Source: Chloroflexota bacterium
Lineage (GTDB): Bacteria > Chloroflexota > UBA11872
DNA: 38,310 nt
Direction of reading: 5' to 3'
NCBI GenBank assembly: GCA_011523785.1
Contig: WTFW01000012.1
Span: 1-38,310 of the forward strand
The notes under the pieces: model-generated
Database searches by the model: none
Told to the model about the DNA's origin: nothing
What the model saw: the letters and a program-made list of their open reading frames with translations, nothing else
Position numbers and translations under genes: made by a program
Part shown: one piece after another, positions 23,116 through 32,082 of the stretch
How the letters are laid out: every line of letters starts with the position of its first letter
Numbering within the stretch: position 1 is the first letter of the stretch

Positions 23116-23349
23116 ATGATTGAGTCGAAGCTGAGGTCCGACGGGCGGACGACGCTGCCAAAGGCGGTCCGCGAGGCTTTGGCACTTCGGCCCGGGGACC
23201 GGCTGCGCTACACAATCCTTAACGGCGAAGTGCGTATTCGCGCCGTGCGTCCCCTTCAGCAGCTCTATGGGGTGCTCAAGTACGACGGGCCACCGGTGAC
23301 GCTTGACGACATGGAGCGGGCCATTGGCGAGGCAGCGCAGGGGGACTAA
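23116..23349 (+). CDS. AbrB/MazE/SpoVT-type DNA-binding protein, no toxin partner
   Basis: The 77-residue protein starts at ATG 23116 with GGGGAG five nt upstream. Residues 1-45 (IESKLRSDGRTTLPKAVREAL, LRPGDRLRYTI, EVRIRAV) form the swapped-hairpin AbrB DNA-binding domain. The C-terminal 30 residues (LYGVLKYDGPPVTLDDMERAI) look like the toxin-binding tail of VapB/MazE antitoxins. Normally a PIN-domain VapC or MazF toxin gene overlaps or follows; here there is 128 nt without an open frame of that kind, and then the large nuclease-helicase. It is therefore an orphan antitoxin-like regulator, possibly retained for DNA binding. Confidence 0.87.
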   Translation: MIESKLRSDGRTTLPKAVREALALRPGDRLRYTILNGEVRIRAVRPLQQLYGVLKYDGPPVTLDDMERAIGEAAQGD

Positions 23350-23370
23350 CCGGTAGAGGGCGGCGGCTTG

Positions 23371-23386
23371 GCGAGATGCGTCTCGC
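23371..23386. other. Small hairpin between the AbrB gene and the nuclease-helicase gene
   Basis: GCGAGA (23371-23376) and TCTCGC (23381-23386) form a perfect 6-bp stem with a TGCG loop, 21 nt after the AbrB-type stop codon. There is no T-tract. It may be a weak terminator or an operator for the AbrB-like protein. Nothing else was recognised in the 128-bp gap. Confidence 0.25.
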
Positions 23387-23477
23387 GTAGCATGCCCGCG
23401 GCGCGCTTGCGCCGATTGCACATGCCTGGGGCCGCGCGAACCTCGCCGGCCGTGGCGGACGGGCGGGTGACCTTGCG

Positions 23478-26400
23478 ATGCAACTGATCGACCAGCGTCT
23501 GGCCTATTCGGCGACCGACCTGGTGGGCTTCCTGGAGTGCCGGCACCTGGCCAACCTGGAGCGCGCGGCAACGCTGGTACCGGAGGTCCGGCGTCCGGTT
23601 CGCGACGACCCCGTGCTGGACCGCATGGCCCGGCGCGGGCAGGAGTACGAGGCGCGCTACCTGGACGAGTTGCGCGCCAAGGGTCGAGACATCGCCGAAA
23701 TCCGGCCGCCGGACACTGTGTCCCCGACCCGCCTGATCAGGCCGGAACACGAAGCCACGCTGCAGGCCATGCGACGAGGCGCGGAGGTGATCTACCAGGG
23801 CGTCTTACTGGACGAGCGACGGCTGGGGTACGCGGACTTCCTCGAGCGGGTCGATACGCCGAGCGACCTGGGACCGTGGAGCTACGAAGTTGTGGATACC
23901 AAGCTGGCCCGCCAACCGTCGGCTCCCGCCGTGTTGCAGATCTGCATGTATTCGGACCTGCTGGGCGCCATGCAGGGACGCCTGCCGGAACGTATGCACC
24001 TGGTGATGGGCGGCGTTGAGCGCGAGACGGTGAGCCTGCGCGTGGCCGACTACGCGGCCTACTACCGGCTGGTGGCGCGGGAGTTCGAGGCCCTGCTGGA
24101 CAGCCCGGCGGAGGTCTTTCCCGTCCCGACGAAGCCGGAGCCGGTGAGTCACTGCGATTTCTGCAGTTGGACGCTGGAGTGCCGCGCCCAGTGGCGGCGG
24201 GAGGACGACCTGGCGCTGGTGGCGGGTCTGACGTCCCGCCAGCGCCGGGCGCTGCACGACATCGACATCACCACGCGGCGCGGACTGGCCAACCCGTCGC
24301 CGCCGCTGCCGGAGCGGATGGAGGGCGTCAGCCCGGAGGCGCTGGCGCGGGTGCAGGCCCAGGCGGCCATCCAGGTGCGCGGCGACGGCCGGGTGATCTC
24401 CGAGCGAATTCCGCCAGAGCGCGACCGGCAGGAGGCGCTAGTGCCGGATCGCGGCCTGTGGGCGCTGCCGGAACCGTCGCCGGGCGACCTGTTCCTGGAC
24501 CTCGAAGGCGACCCTTTCTACGGCTCCGACGAGGTCGACGGCATCGACTACCTGTTCGGCGCCATTGAGCCGGGCCTGCCCGACGCCGCGGGCGAGCCCA
24601 CGTTCCACGCCTTCTGGTCGATCGAGGACGGCGACGTGACGACGGCGGCCGAGCGCCAGGCGTTCGAGGACTGCATCGACCTCATCATGGACCGCTGGAC
24701 GGCCTACCCGGGCATGCACGTCTACCACTACGCGCCCTACGAGACCGGGGCCATGAAGCGGCTGGCGGGGCGTTACGCAACCCGCGAAACCGAGGTGGAC
24801 CAGCTGCTGCGCGGGCAGGTATTCGTGGACCTGTATCGCGTCGTGCGGCAAGGGATCCGGGCGTCGGTGGAGAGCTACTCGATCAAGCGCCTGGAGCCGC
24901 TCTACGGCTTCAAGCGCGAGATCGACCTGCGCGACGCCGGCGAGAGCATCGTCGAGTTCGAGCACTGGCTGGAGCCGGAACCCGATACGGACCGCGACGC
25001 CCTGCTCGACCAGATCAAGGCCTACAACCGCGACGACTGCGTCTCCACCTGGCGCCTGCGCGAGTGGCTGGAGGAGCAGCGGGCGGCGCTGGTGAGCGAA
25101 TTGGGCGCCGAGGCTCTGCCGCGGCCGACGGTCATCGAACCGGAAGAGACGGAGGACACGGAAGAGCAGCAAGAAATCAAGGAGCTCGTAGACCGGCTGA
25201 CCGACGACCTGGAGAAGGACCTGACCGACGGCACGTCGCTCGAGGATCCGGCCCAACGCGGGCGCTGGCTGCTGGCGCAACTCGTCGACTGGCATCGCCG
25301 CGAGCACAAGGCCGTGTGGTGGCGCTACTTCCACCTGAAAGACGAGCTGACCGAGGACGAGCGCGCGGAAGAATCGGACGTGCTCGGGCGGGTTTCCTTC
25401 CTGGACGCGCGGCCCGATCCCAACCCGCGGGCCCGGTCCACGATCTACCGCTTCCGGTTCGAGGAACAGGACCACAAGCTCTCGGTTGGTGACTCGGTTC
25501 GGACGCAGGACGGCAAGGACGCCGGACGCATCGTGCGCCTGGACGACGAAGCCTGCGAAGTCGAGCTGCGGCTCGGATCGCGGCGACCGCCGCCGCAGCC
25601 GACGTCGTTAATCCAGTTCAACTACGTCAACCCGAAACCAAAGCCGAGCAGCCTCAAGTGGCTCACCCAGTGGGTTGTTGAAAACGGAATCGACGCCGCC
25701 GGGCCGAACCAGGCGGCGCGCGATCTGCTAATGCGCCGGCCGCCGCGCGTTGGCCAAGCCGAACACGCGACGCTGGCGGACGAGGGCGAGGATGCGCAGG
25801 CCGCGGCTCGCCGCCTCGTCCAGTCACTCGACGAGAGCTACCTCGCCGTCCAGGGTCCGCCGGGTTCCGGCAAGAGCACCGTCGGCGCCGAGATAATCGT
25901 TGACCTGGTGGAAGCCGGGAAGCGCGTCGGCGTCACCGCCAACAGTCACAAGGTGATCGGCGAACTCCTGGAGAAGACCGCTCGGGTGGCTGAAGGGCGG
26001 GGAGTCGACGTCAGCATCGGCCAGCGCACCAACGACGAGCCCGCCTCTAAGAGCTTCCAACACCTGCAGAGCACCGACGACGCCTGCGACGGCCTGGCCG
26101 CCGGATTCCTGGACGTCGTTGGCGGAACGACGTGGCTTTGGTCGAGCGAAAAGGCGCACGGCGCAGTTGACGTGCTCTGCATCGACGAGGCCGGCCAGAT
26201 GTCGCTGGCCGACGCCCTGGCCGCCGCACCCTGCGCCACCAGCCTGCTCCTGCTGGGCGACCCGCAGCAGTTGGACCAGCCGCTGCAGGGCGTGCATCCG
26301 CCGGGCGCCGACCGGTCGGTGCTGGCGCACTTGCTCGATGGCGCGCGCGTCATGCCCGGCGAACTGGGCCTGTTCCTGGACGGCACCTGGCGCCTGCATC

Positions 26401-27005
26401 CGAGCATCTGCGAATTCACGTCGGAGGTCTTCTACGAGGACAGCCTGAAGTCGCATCCGGGCCGGGAAAACCTGGACCTCAGCGGCGCCACCCCGTTCGA
26501 CGGCACCGGGCTGCGCTTCGTGTCGGTGCCGCACGAGCGTCGGGTCAGCGACTCGGAGGAAGAAGCCGCTGCGATCGCGGAGCAGGTCCATCAGTTACTC
26601 CGCGCGAATCCTTCGTGGACCGATGCCGAGGGCGCGACCCAGGGGTTGACTGATCAGGACGTGCTCATCATCACGCCCTACAACCGGCAGATCCGGGAAC
26701 TCGGCTCACGGCCCGCACTCACGGGATTCCGAATTGGCACGGTGGACAAGTTCCAGGGCCAGGAGGCCCCAATTTCCATCTACTCCATGGCCACCAGCTC
26801 GGCCGACGACGCCCCGCGCGGGATGGAATTCCTCTACAGCCTCAACCGCTTGAACGTCGCCACCAGCCGGGCCAGGTGCCTGGCCGTCGTGGTGGCCAGC
26901 CCCGGCCTCCTCGCCGTCCGCTGCCGCACCCCCCGCCAAATGCACCTCGCCAACGCCCTGGCCCGCCTCTTCGAGATGGCGGATCTCGCCTCCGAACTCG
27001 CCTAG
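23478..27005 (+). CDS. TM0106-type nuclease-helicase: RecB/Cas4-like nuclease, RNase H-fold exonuclease, SF1 helicase
   Basis: A single 1175-residue frame from ATG 23478 holds three enzymatic modules. Residues 1-240: RecB/Cas4-like nuclease with Asp in LGYADFL (about 117), EVVDTK (about 136-141), Gln in LQICMYSD, and four Cys (LECRHL near 20; CDFCSWTLEC near 226-235) that fit a 4Fe-4S cluster. Residues 330-540: RNase H-like DEDD exonuclease with FLDLEGDP, YHYAPYETGAMKRL, YSIKRLEPLYGF, YNRDDCVSTW. Residues 780-1160: UPF1/DNA2-like superfamily 1 helicase with GPPGSGKST, CIDEAGQM, LLGDPQQLDQP, VDKFQGQEAPI, NVATSRARC. It presumably processes nucleic-acid ends; biological role unknown, DNA repair or antiphage defence both possible. 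An orphan AbrB-type gene precedes it. Confidence 0.93.
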   Translation: MQLIDQRLAYSATDLVGFLECRHLANLERAATLVPEVRRPVRDDPVLDRMARRGQEYEARYLDELRAKGRDIAEIRPPDTVSPTRLIRPEHEATLQAMRRGAEVIYQGVLLDERRLGYADFLERVDTPSDLGPWSYEVVDTKLARQPSAPAVLQICMYSDLLGAMQGRLPERMHLVMGGVERETVSLRVADYAAYYRLVAREFEALLDSPAEVFPVPTKPEPVSHCDFCSWTLECRAQWRREDDLALVAGLTSRQRRALHDIDITTRRGLANPSPPLPERMEGVSPEALARVQAQAAIQVRGDGRVISERIPPERDRQEALVPDRGLWALPEPSPGDLFLDLEGDPFYGSDEVDGIDYLFGAIEPGLPDAAGEPTFHAFWSIEDGDVTTAAERQAFEDCIDLIMDRWTAYPGMHVYHYAPYETGAMKRLAGRYATRETEVDQLLRGQVFVDLYRVVRQGIRASVESYSIKRLEPLYGFKREIDLRDAGESIVEFEHWLEPEPDTDRDALLDQIKAYNRDDCVSTWRLREWLEEQRAALVSELGAEALPRPTVIEPEETEDTEEQQEIKELVDRLTDDLEKDLTDGTSLEDPAQRGRWLLAQLVDWHRREHKAVWWRYFHLKDELTEDERAEESDVLGRVSFLDARPDPNPRARSTIYRFRFEEQDHKLSVGDSVRTQDGKDAGRIVRLDDEACEVELRLGSRRPPPQPTSLIQFNYVNPKPKPSSLKWLTQWVVENGIDAAGPNQAARDLLMRRPPRVGQAEHATLADEGEDAQAAARRLVQSLDESYLAVQGPPGSGKSTVGAEIIVDLVEAGKRVGVTANSHKVIGELLEKTARVAEGRGVDVSIGQRTNDEPASKSFQHLQSTDDACDGLAAGFLDVVGGTTWLWSSEKAHGAVDVLCIDEAGQMSLADALAAAPCATSLLLLGDPQQLDQPLQGVHPPGADRSVLAHLLDGARVMPGELGLFLDGTWRLHPSICEFTSEVFYEDSLKSHPGRENLDLSGATPFDGTGLRFVSVPHERRVSDSEEEAAAIAEQVHQLLRANPSWTDAEGATQGLTDQDVLIITPYNRQIRELGSRPALTGFRIGTVDKFQGQEAPISIYSMATSSADDAPRGMEFLYSLNRLNVATSRARCLAVVVASPGLLAVRCRTPRQMHLANALARLFEMADLASELA

Positions 27006-27078
27006 GCTGACCGCCTCGTCCGCTCGGCCCCCGTCCCCGTGGCAGACTGCCCACGCCGAAACCCCAAGGGGCACGGGT

Positions 27079-28416
27079 ATGTCCGCCAGCGCCGATTTGA
27101 AAGAGCGCATCGCCGCCGTCGTTGAGTCGAACCGCGACGACATCGTCGAAGTCGGCGAAACGATCATGCGCAACCCGGAACTGGGTTTTAAGGAATTCGA
27201 GACGGCGGCGCTGGTCCAGCAGAAGTTCGATGAGCTGGAACTGGACTACCGGGCGGGGCTGGCGCGCACCGGGGTTAAGGCCAGGATCGACACGGGAAGG
27301 CCGGGTCCGACGCTAGCGCTGATCGGCGAACTGGATGCGCTGGTGGTGGCCGGCCACCCGATGGAGAACCCCGAAACCCACGCCGCCCACGCCTGCGGGC
27401 ACAACGCGCAGATCGCCGGCCTGATGGGCGCGGCGGCCACGCTGAGCGATCCGACCATCCTGCGAGATCTCTGCGGCTCCATCGTGCTGTTTGCCGTTCC
27501 CGCCGAAGAGTACGTCGAGGTCGAGTACCGCCACGGCCTGGTGCAGGACGGCGAACTGGAGTTCCTGGGCGGCAAGCCGGAACTAATCGCGCGCGGCGAA
27601 TTTGACGACGTGGACCTGGCCATGATGATCCACACCCATTCGCGGCCCGACGAAAACGGCATGGCTTCCGTCACCGCCTCCAACAACGGCTGCGTGGTCA
27701 AGCAGATTCGTTACGTCGGCAAGGCCGCGCACGCGGGCGGGGCGCCCCACATGGGCGTCAACGCGCTGTACGCCGCCCACATCGGCCTGGCGGCCATCAA
27801 TGCCGTGCGCGAGACCTTCCGCGACGACGACGCGATCCGCGTCCATCCCATCATCACCCGCGGCGGCGACCTGGTGAATGTGATTCCGTCCGACGTGACG
27901 CTAGAAACGTACGTGCGCGGCAAGACCACCGACGCCATCGACGCGGCGGCCGCCAAAGTCGACCGCGCCCTCAAGGCCGGCGCCCTGGCGCTCGGCGCCG
28001 AAGTGGAGATCATCACCCTGCCGGGCTACCTGCCGCTGATCAACGACCAGGACCTGGCCGAACTCTTCCTGGCCAATCAGCGCGTCGTGCACGGCGAACC
28101 CCAGGCGCGGCGGCAGGGGCACCGCACGGGCTCGACCGACATGGGCGACGTCTCGCACATCATGCCGGCGCTGCATCCCTCCATGGCCGGCGCCGTGGGC
28201 AGCAATCACGCGGTCGACTGGTTGATCGACGACCCCCAGATGGCCTACCTGGAACCGGCCAAGGCCCTGGCCTGGATGGCCGCCGACCTGCTGGGCAACG
28301 GCGCCCAGGAAGCGCGGCGCGTGCTCGACAACTTCCAACCCCGCATGAGCAGGGACGAGTACCTCGCCTACCAGCGGAGCCTCAGCCAGGTCGAACGCTG
28401 GTCCGGAGCGGAGTAG
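27079..28416 (+). CDS. M20-family metallo-amidohydrolase (AbgB-like)
   Basis: The 445-residue protein starts at ATG 27079. Metal-site features of peptidase M20D are present: GELDAL (82-87), HACGHNAQ (105-112, with Cys/His), PAEEY, MIHTHSRPDENG, and GSNHAVDW near the C-terminus. A dimerisation domain insertion (AAHAGGAPHMGVNALYAAHIG) is seen between. This is the group of aminobenzoyl-glutamate, indole-acetyl-amino-acid and N-acyl-amino-acid hydrolases. It hydrolyses an amide bond of an N-acyl amino acid or dipeptide; the exact substrate is unknown. It lies on the same strand 73 nt after the nuclease-helicase gene, without an obvious functional link. Confidence 0.91.
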   Translation: MSASADLKERIAAVVESNRDDIVEVGETIMRNPELGFKEFETAALVQQKFDELELDYRAGLARTGVKARIDTGRPGPTLALIGELDALVVAGHPMENPETHAAHACGHNAQIAGLMGAAATLSDPTILRDLCGSIVLFAVPAEEYVEVEYRHGLVQDGELEFLGGKPELIARGEFDDVDLAMMIHTHSRPDENGMASVTASNNGCVVKQIRYVGKAAHAGGAPHMGVNALYAAHIGLAAINAVRETFRDDDAIRVHPIITRGGDLVNVIPSDVTLETYVRGKTTDAIDAAAAKVDRALKAGALALGAEVEIITLPGYLPLINDQDLAELFLANQRVVHGEPQARRQGHRTGSTDMGDVSHIMPALHPSMAGAVGSNHAVDWLIDDPQMAYLEPAKALAWMAADLLGNGAQEARRVLDNFQPRMSRDEYLAYQRSLSQVERWSGAE

Positions 28417-29503
28417 CGGACGAGGGCGATTCCCGCCATTCCGACCCATAGGCTCGGACGAGGCTCCGCGACTCAGACCTGGCCATAGCGCAAGCACCGA
28501 GGTTTCCAACTCTCAGTCATGCCACCGGGGTACTGACCCTAACGGTAGGGCGAGGGTTCTCCGACCTGCCGCCCTCCATCTGCAGTAATTCGTGGTTGCG
28601 CTAGGGAGGAGGCGGTCGGAAGGCAGTCCCCGAGATCGCGTGCCAAAGCCATGTCCGCGCAGTCGCGGTGACGCCTCCTCCCAGACGACTCCGAAACCAG
28701 GCAGGAGGGCCGCGCCTGGGGCGACCGCCCAGGGTCACGATACTGCCGTCACCCATCCAACTCTCATAAGACCGCCGGATGCCGACGGATCGACCGACTG
28801 ACCTCCCGCGCAAGAATGTGCGCTATCGTCCACATGAGAGAGTTCGTATGTGGACTCGATGGATCTCTCAGAATCGTGGTAGCCACCTTCTGGCTTCGTC
28901 AAAACTCGTGGACTCGCGCACCGGCGAACCGATCGGCAACGCCGCAGACGCCCGAAGTCGCGCTAGACGACCGAGCTCGCTGAGGCACTGGCCGGGATGC
29001 TTGTGGCCGACAACGACTGCAATCGCTCGGCACCCGGCGACTTCTGGTCCGGCGTGGCCCGGGAAGAATCCGGGCTGCGCCACCATGGGCAAGACGTACG
29101 GAACCAGCTCGCTCGCGTCCCGGGGGACGGCCGATGACCGGCACGACGGCACGTGGGTCTGACAACACAACTGCTGCACGTCGCCGCGCCCCAGACTCGC
29201 AGTGTCCGGGGCTCCACGCCGCCGACGCTTCCGAGCGCGGTGCACGAAGTCGCGGAACTCATGGCAATTTTCAACGAGCATTTGGACGAAAGCCCAACGA
29301 CAGATACCCAACGGCTCATAAGATTGACCCTTATGGGAAGAGAAGGACATTTCTCATCAGCTCAGTCGCCTACACCTCCATCGCATCCGTGGCTTCGGTC
29401 AACTCGACCCTTGACAGCCGACCGGTGAAGCCGTCGAAGCTGCCCGATCGCCCCAACTGAGCCTTGGCTGCCTATCCGCACACCCCTACGGCTCGCGTGA
29501 TCC
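28417..29503. other. Long intergenic stretch without a convincing gene
   Basis: About 1.1 kb separates the M20 gene from the sulfatase-like gene. Several open frames of 60-160 codons cross it on both strands, overlapping each other, with no recognisable domains and no good ribosome binding sites. Two pieces look more protein-like than the rest: an uninterrupted frame at 28967-29137 (plus) with balanced charge (including LVADNDCNRSAPGDFW), and the end of a frame near 29245-29350 (VAELMAIFNEHLDESP). They lie in different frames, so they could be remnants of one decayed gene. No tRNA, transposase or repeat was recognised. Confidence 0.4.
28828..28855. repeat. Inverted repeat in the 28.4-29.5 kb gap
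   Basis: GTCCACAT (28828-28835) and ATGTGGAC (28848-28855) are perfect 8-bp arms around a 12-nt centre. There is no T-tract, so it is not an obvious terminator; it may be a regulator site or part of a small RNA. Confidence 0.35.
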
Positions 29504-31804
29504 GTGCGTAGGTCACTCTGGCTGGCCTTCGGGGCCGGGGCGATCTGGCTGTGGGCAAGCCTGGTTCCTCAGGTCACGTACGCAACGGCCTCGAGCGGCG
29601 AGCCTGCCGGCGACGTCCTGGTCGTCTGGCCGGGGTGGGCCGTGCAGCAGGACCTTGGACCGCTGAGCGGAACTATCGGCCGATTTCAGATCTGGGTCTC
29701 GTCAGCGCCCGATGCAGGCGAGATCACGCTGCAGGCCTCGCTCGTGGATGCATCCACCAACGAAGTATTGCGGCAGACGACGATCAACGCGACGCCGTCC
29801 TACATCCCGGTTGCGCGAAGCCTGGCGTTTCCCACCTACGACGTGGACGACGGGCAGCTGGTCGTGCGCACCCGCAGCCACGATTCCCAGACGCCGGCAT
29901 TCCCCACCTATGACGGGCACGAAGGGCAGCGGCTCCTCTTGCAGCTTCAGGTGGCGGACTTCGAACGGCGTCAGGTCGTCTTTGGACTAGCGCCCGCGCA
30001 GTCGGATTACGCGAACCTGGCGCTGAACGGCGTCCCCGACGCCGCCAGCGGGCCGTTGGCATTCTCGAACGCGTTGACCGGCAGCGGCCTGCGAGCGGCG
30101 CTGGACGGCGAGCCAGACGCGCGCAACCGACTGATCTTGGCGCTGGCTCTGACCGGACTGCTGGCGATAGGGCATCCGCGCGTGGGGGGTTGGGACCGCC
30201 TGCGGCGCTCGGCCGCCCGCTCCAGGCGTGCGTCGCGGCAGGCCACGACTCTTGTGCGCCGTCTCACCAGACCGAAACGCCAACGTAACGCCAGCGGTGC
30301 GGCTAGGGTTCTGAACCGCGCCCTCGCCGTGCCCTGGTATCCCTGGCCGGCGGCACTGATACCAGTCCTGCACTTTCTTGCCAGCAATCCGCTGCATTTC
30401 GGCCTCGGCGAATCCCTGGTGCCCGCCGCCGGCGTCTTGCTGCTTGTCACCGCTTCCATGGCCGGCCTCGGCTTCCTGGGACGACGGTGGCACGGAGCGG
30501 CCGCGGCCGTAGCGGGTGTCACAGCCGTCGTCTTTGGCTACGGGCACGTCGAGCAGGCCCTGGACGGCCGACTCGACGATCAGACGCTGTTTCCCGTCGC
30601 CGCCGTGCTCGCCGCCGCCCTCTTCGCGATTACGCTTCGAAGCCACCGCTCGCTAGCTCACTGGACACCCTTTCTCAACCTGACGGCAGGCGTACTTCTG
30701 CTGATTCAGATCGTCAGTCTGGCGGCGGCGGCGCCGGGACCAACCGCACGAGCGCCGCAGCCAATTGCCCGGACGCCGCAGGCAGCTAGCGACAACCATC
30801 CTGACATCTACCACATTATTCTCGACGCCTACGCGCGGGATGACGCGCTCAGCGAGTACGACAATTCCAGCTTTCTCAAGGCGCTCGAAGACCGCAGCTT
30901 CTATATCGCGACAGAGGCAACGAGCAACTACGAAAGCACTCGTGCCTCCCTGCCCTCAAGCCTGAACCTCGCCTATTTGCACGAAATCAAGCCACGACCA
31001 CCTGAAACTAGTAGTGAATCTATAGCCTTGGTGCAAAGCAACGCGCTTGCAGCCACCCTCAAAGAACTTGGTTACACTTACGTGCATCTAGAGTCCGGAA
31101 ACGTCGTAACCAATCTGGCACCGCAAGCTGACATTTCTGTGACGTTCACCCCCGCCAGCACAATCATATCCGACGCACAGGCAGAGACGAGTTCCTCCTC
31201 GATAGCGCACCGCATCCAACCTGGGTCGATCCGAGAAAGCGGCTTTCTTCGCGCATTGCTACAGACGACCGCGCTGCAACCGCTGCTTGGACACCGGCTT
31301 CGCCCCGCCGACGACAGCCCCTACGATTGGTGGTCGCCCGAACGCGCTCTGCGAATGTTCGAGTTTATTTCCGAACCGATTCAAACACCCGGGCCCAGGT
31401 ACATATTTGCCCACATTCTGAAGCCGCACGAGCCAATGACATTTGATCGCCATGGAAACATGCTGATTAGTGAGCGGAGTGAGGACGAGTTCAGCGACTC
31501 GCATGACTTGACGGTACCAAATGCCTATATCGGTCAGTTGATTTACATCAATTCCCTGGTGCTCAAGACGGTCGATAGAATCTTGGACCATTCCGCTGAA
31601 AAACCCATAATCGTCATCGCCGCTGATCACGGAAGACATCCCTATAAGAACTATATTCTCGCGGCATTTCACTTGCCCAACGGGGGAAATGATGTGCTGT
31701 ATCCATCAATAAGCTCAGTCAATAACTTCCGGGCAATTCTGGACTATTACTTTGGGATGAACCTGGGCTTGCTCAGGGATATTGCGTTGGATTCGCACTT
31801 GTGA
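29504..31804 (+). CDS. Membrane-anchored sulfatase-like hydrolase/transferase
   Basis: The 766-residue protein starts at GTG 29504. Layout: N-terminal membrane segment (LWLAFGAGAIWLWASLV), an extracytoplasmic beta-rich region to about 200, a membrane segment (LILALALTGLLAIG), an Arg-rich cytoplasmic stretch, then about five more hydrophobic segments to residue 420, and a C-terminal catalytic domain. That domain has the metal Asp in YHIILDAYARDD, a possible Ser/Thr nucleophile in NYESTRASLPSS, and ADHGRH near the end. It is in the alkaline-phosphatase/sulfatase superfamily, similar in layout to lipoteichoic acid synthase-type enzymes that work on lipid-linked or cell-surface polymers. The substrate is unknown. 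Base composition falls markedly from about 30,800 to the end of the gene. Confidence 0.85.
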   Translation: MRRSLWLAFGAGAIWLWASLVPQVTYATASSGEPAGDVLVVWPGWAVQQDLGPLSGTIGRFQIWVSSAPDAGEITLQASLVDASTNEVLRQTTINATPSYIPVARSLAFPTYDVDDGQLVVRTRSHDSQTPAFPTYDGHEGQRLLLQLQVADFERRQVVFGLAPAQSDYANLALNGVPDAASGPLAFSNALTGSGLRAALDGEPDARNRLILALALTGLLAIGHPRVGGWDRLRRSAARSRRASRQATTLVRRLTRPKRQRNASGAARVLNRALAVPWYPWPAALIPVLHFLASNPLHFGLGESLVPAAGVLLLVTASMAGLGFLGRRWHGAAAAVAGVTAVVFGYGHVEQALDGRLDDQTLFPVAAVLAAALFAITLRSHRSLAHWTPFLNLTAGVLLLIQIVSLAAAAPGPTARAPQPIARTPQAASDNHPDIYHIILDAYARDDALSEYDNSSFLKALEDRSFYIATEATSNYESTRASLPSSLNLAYLHEIKPRPPETSSESIALVQSNALAATLKELGYTYVHLESGNVVTNLAPQADISVTFTPASTIISDAQAETSSSSIAHRIQPGSIRESGFLRALLQTTALQPLLGHRLRPADDSPYDWWSPERALRMFEFISEPIQTPGPRYIFAHILKPHEPMTFDRHGNMLISERSEDEFSDSHDLTVPNAYIGQLIYINSLVLKTVDRILDHSAEKPIIVIAADHGRHPYKNYILAAFHLPNGGNDVLYPSISSVNNFRAILDYYFGMNLGLLRDIALDSHL

Positions 31805-32082
31805 GTAGTTGGCGCTCAGTTTGAGATCGCGAATGATCAGGGGGTCGACGCTGCGTCGCGATAGCCCGGCGAGTCGGCCTGGCAGCTGCGTGGCGAGCCC
31901 TACGAGAGACAGCGGTGCCCGGGCGTCTCCTGGCCGGAATGGCGGAGCCCAGGCTGTGGGTGACCGCCCCACCGTCAGCACCCGCGGGCGGCGCCAGGGT
32001 GGACATGCGCCGCGCACACTAGTGTCACGAATCCGGCGCCTGCCGCCTACAATGCCGGGCAACGGCTCCCGAGGGTGTTTGC
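31805..32082. other. Intergenic region before the cyclophilin gene
   Basis: A 278-bp gap with no supported gene. A minus-strand frame crosses it, but it continues antisense into the sulfatase-like gene and has no recognisable domain. The cyclophilin promoter is probably near its 3' end. Confidence 0.35.
32048..32053 (+). promoter_or_regulatory. Candidate -10 element for the cyclophilin gene
   Basis: TACAAT matches five of six bases of the bacterial -10 consensus and lies 30 nt before the ATG at 32083. No convincing -35 hexamer is found at the expected distance, so the call is tentative. Confidence 0.35.

Noticed and set aside
23116-23477. Toxin-antitoxin operon
   Set aside because: Only the antitoxin-like gene is present. 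The following 128 bp holds no PIN-domain or MazF-like frame, so a complete system is not supported.
23478-27005. CRISPR-associated Cas4 locus
   Set aside because: The N-terminal nuclease is Cas4-like, but no repeats, spacers or other cas genes occur in the window; the domain order fits the TM0106-type family.
28868-29350. 160-codon minus-strand open frame
   Set aside because: No domain, no ribosome binding site, and a more protein-like short frame runs opposite it; not enough to call a gene.
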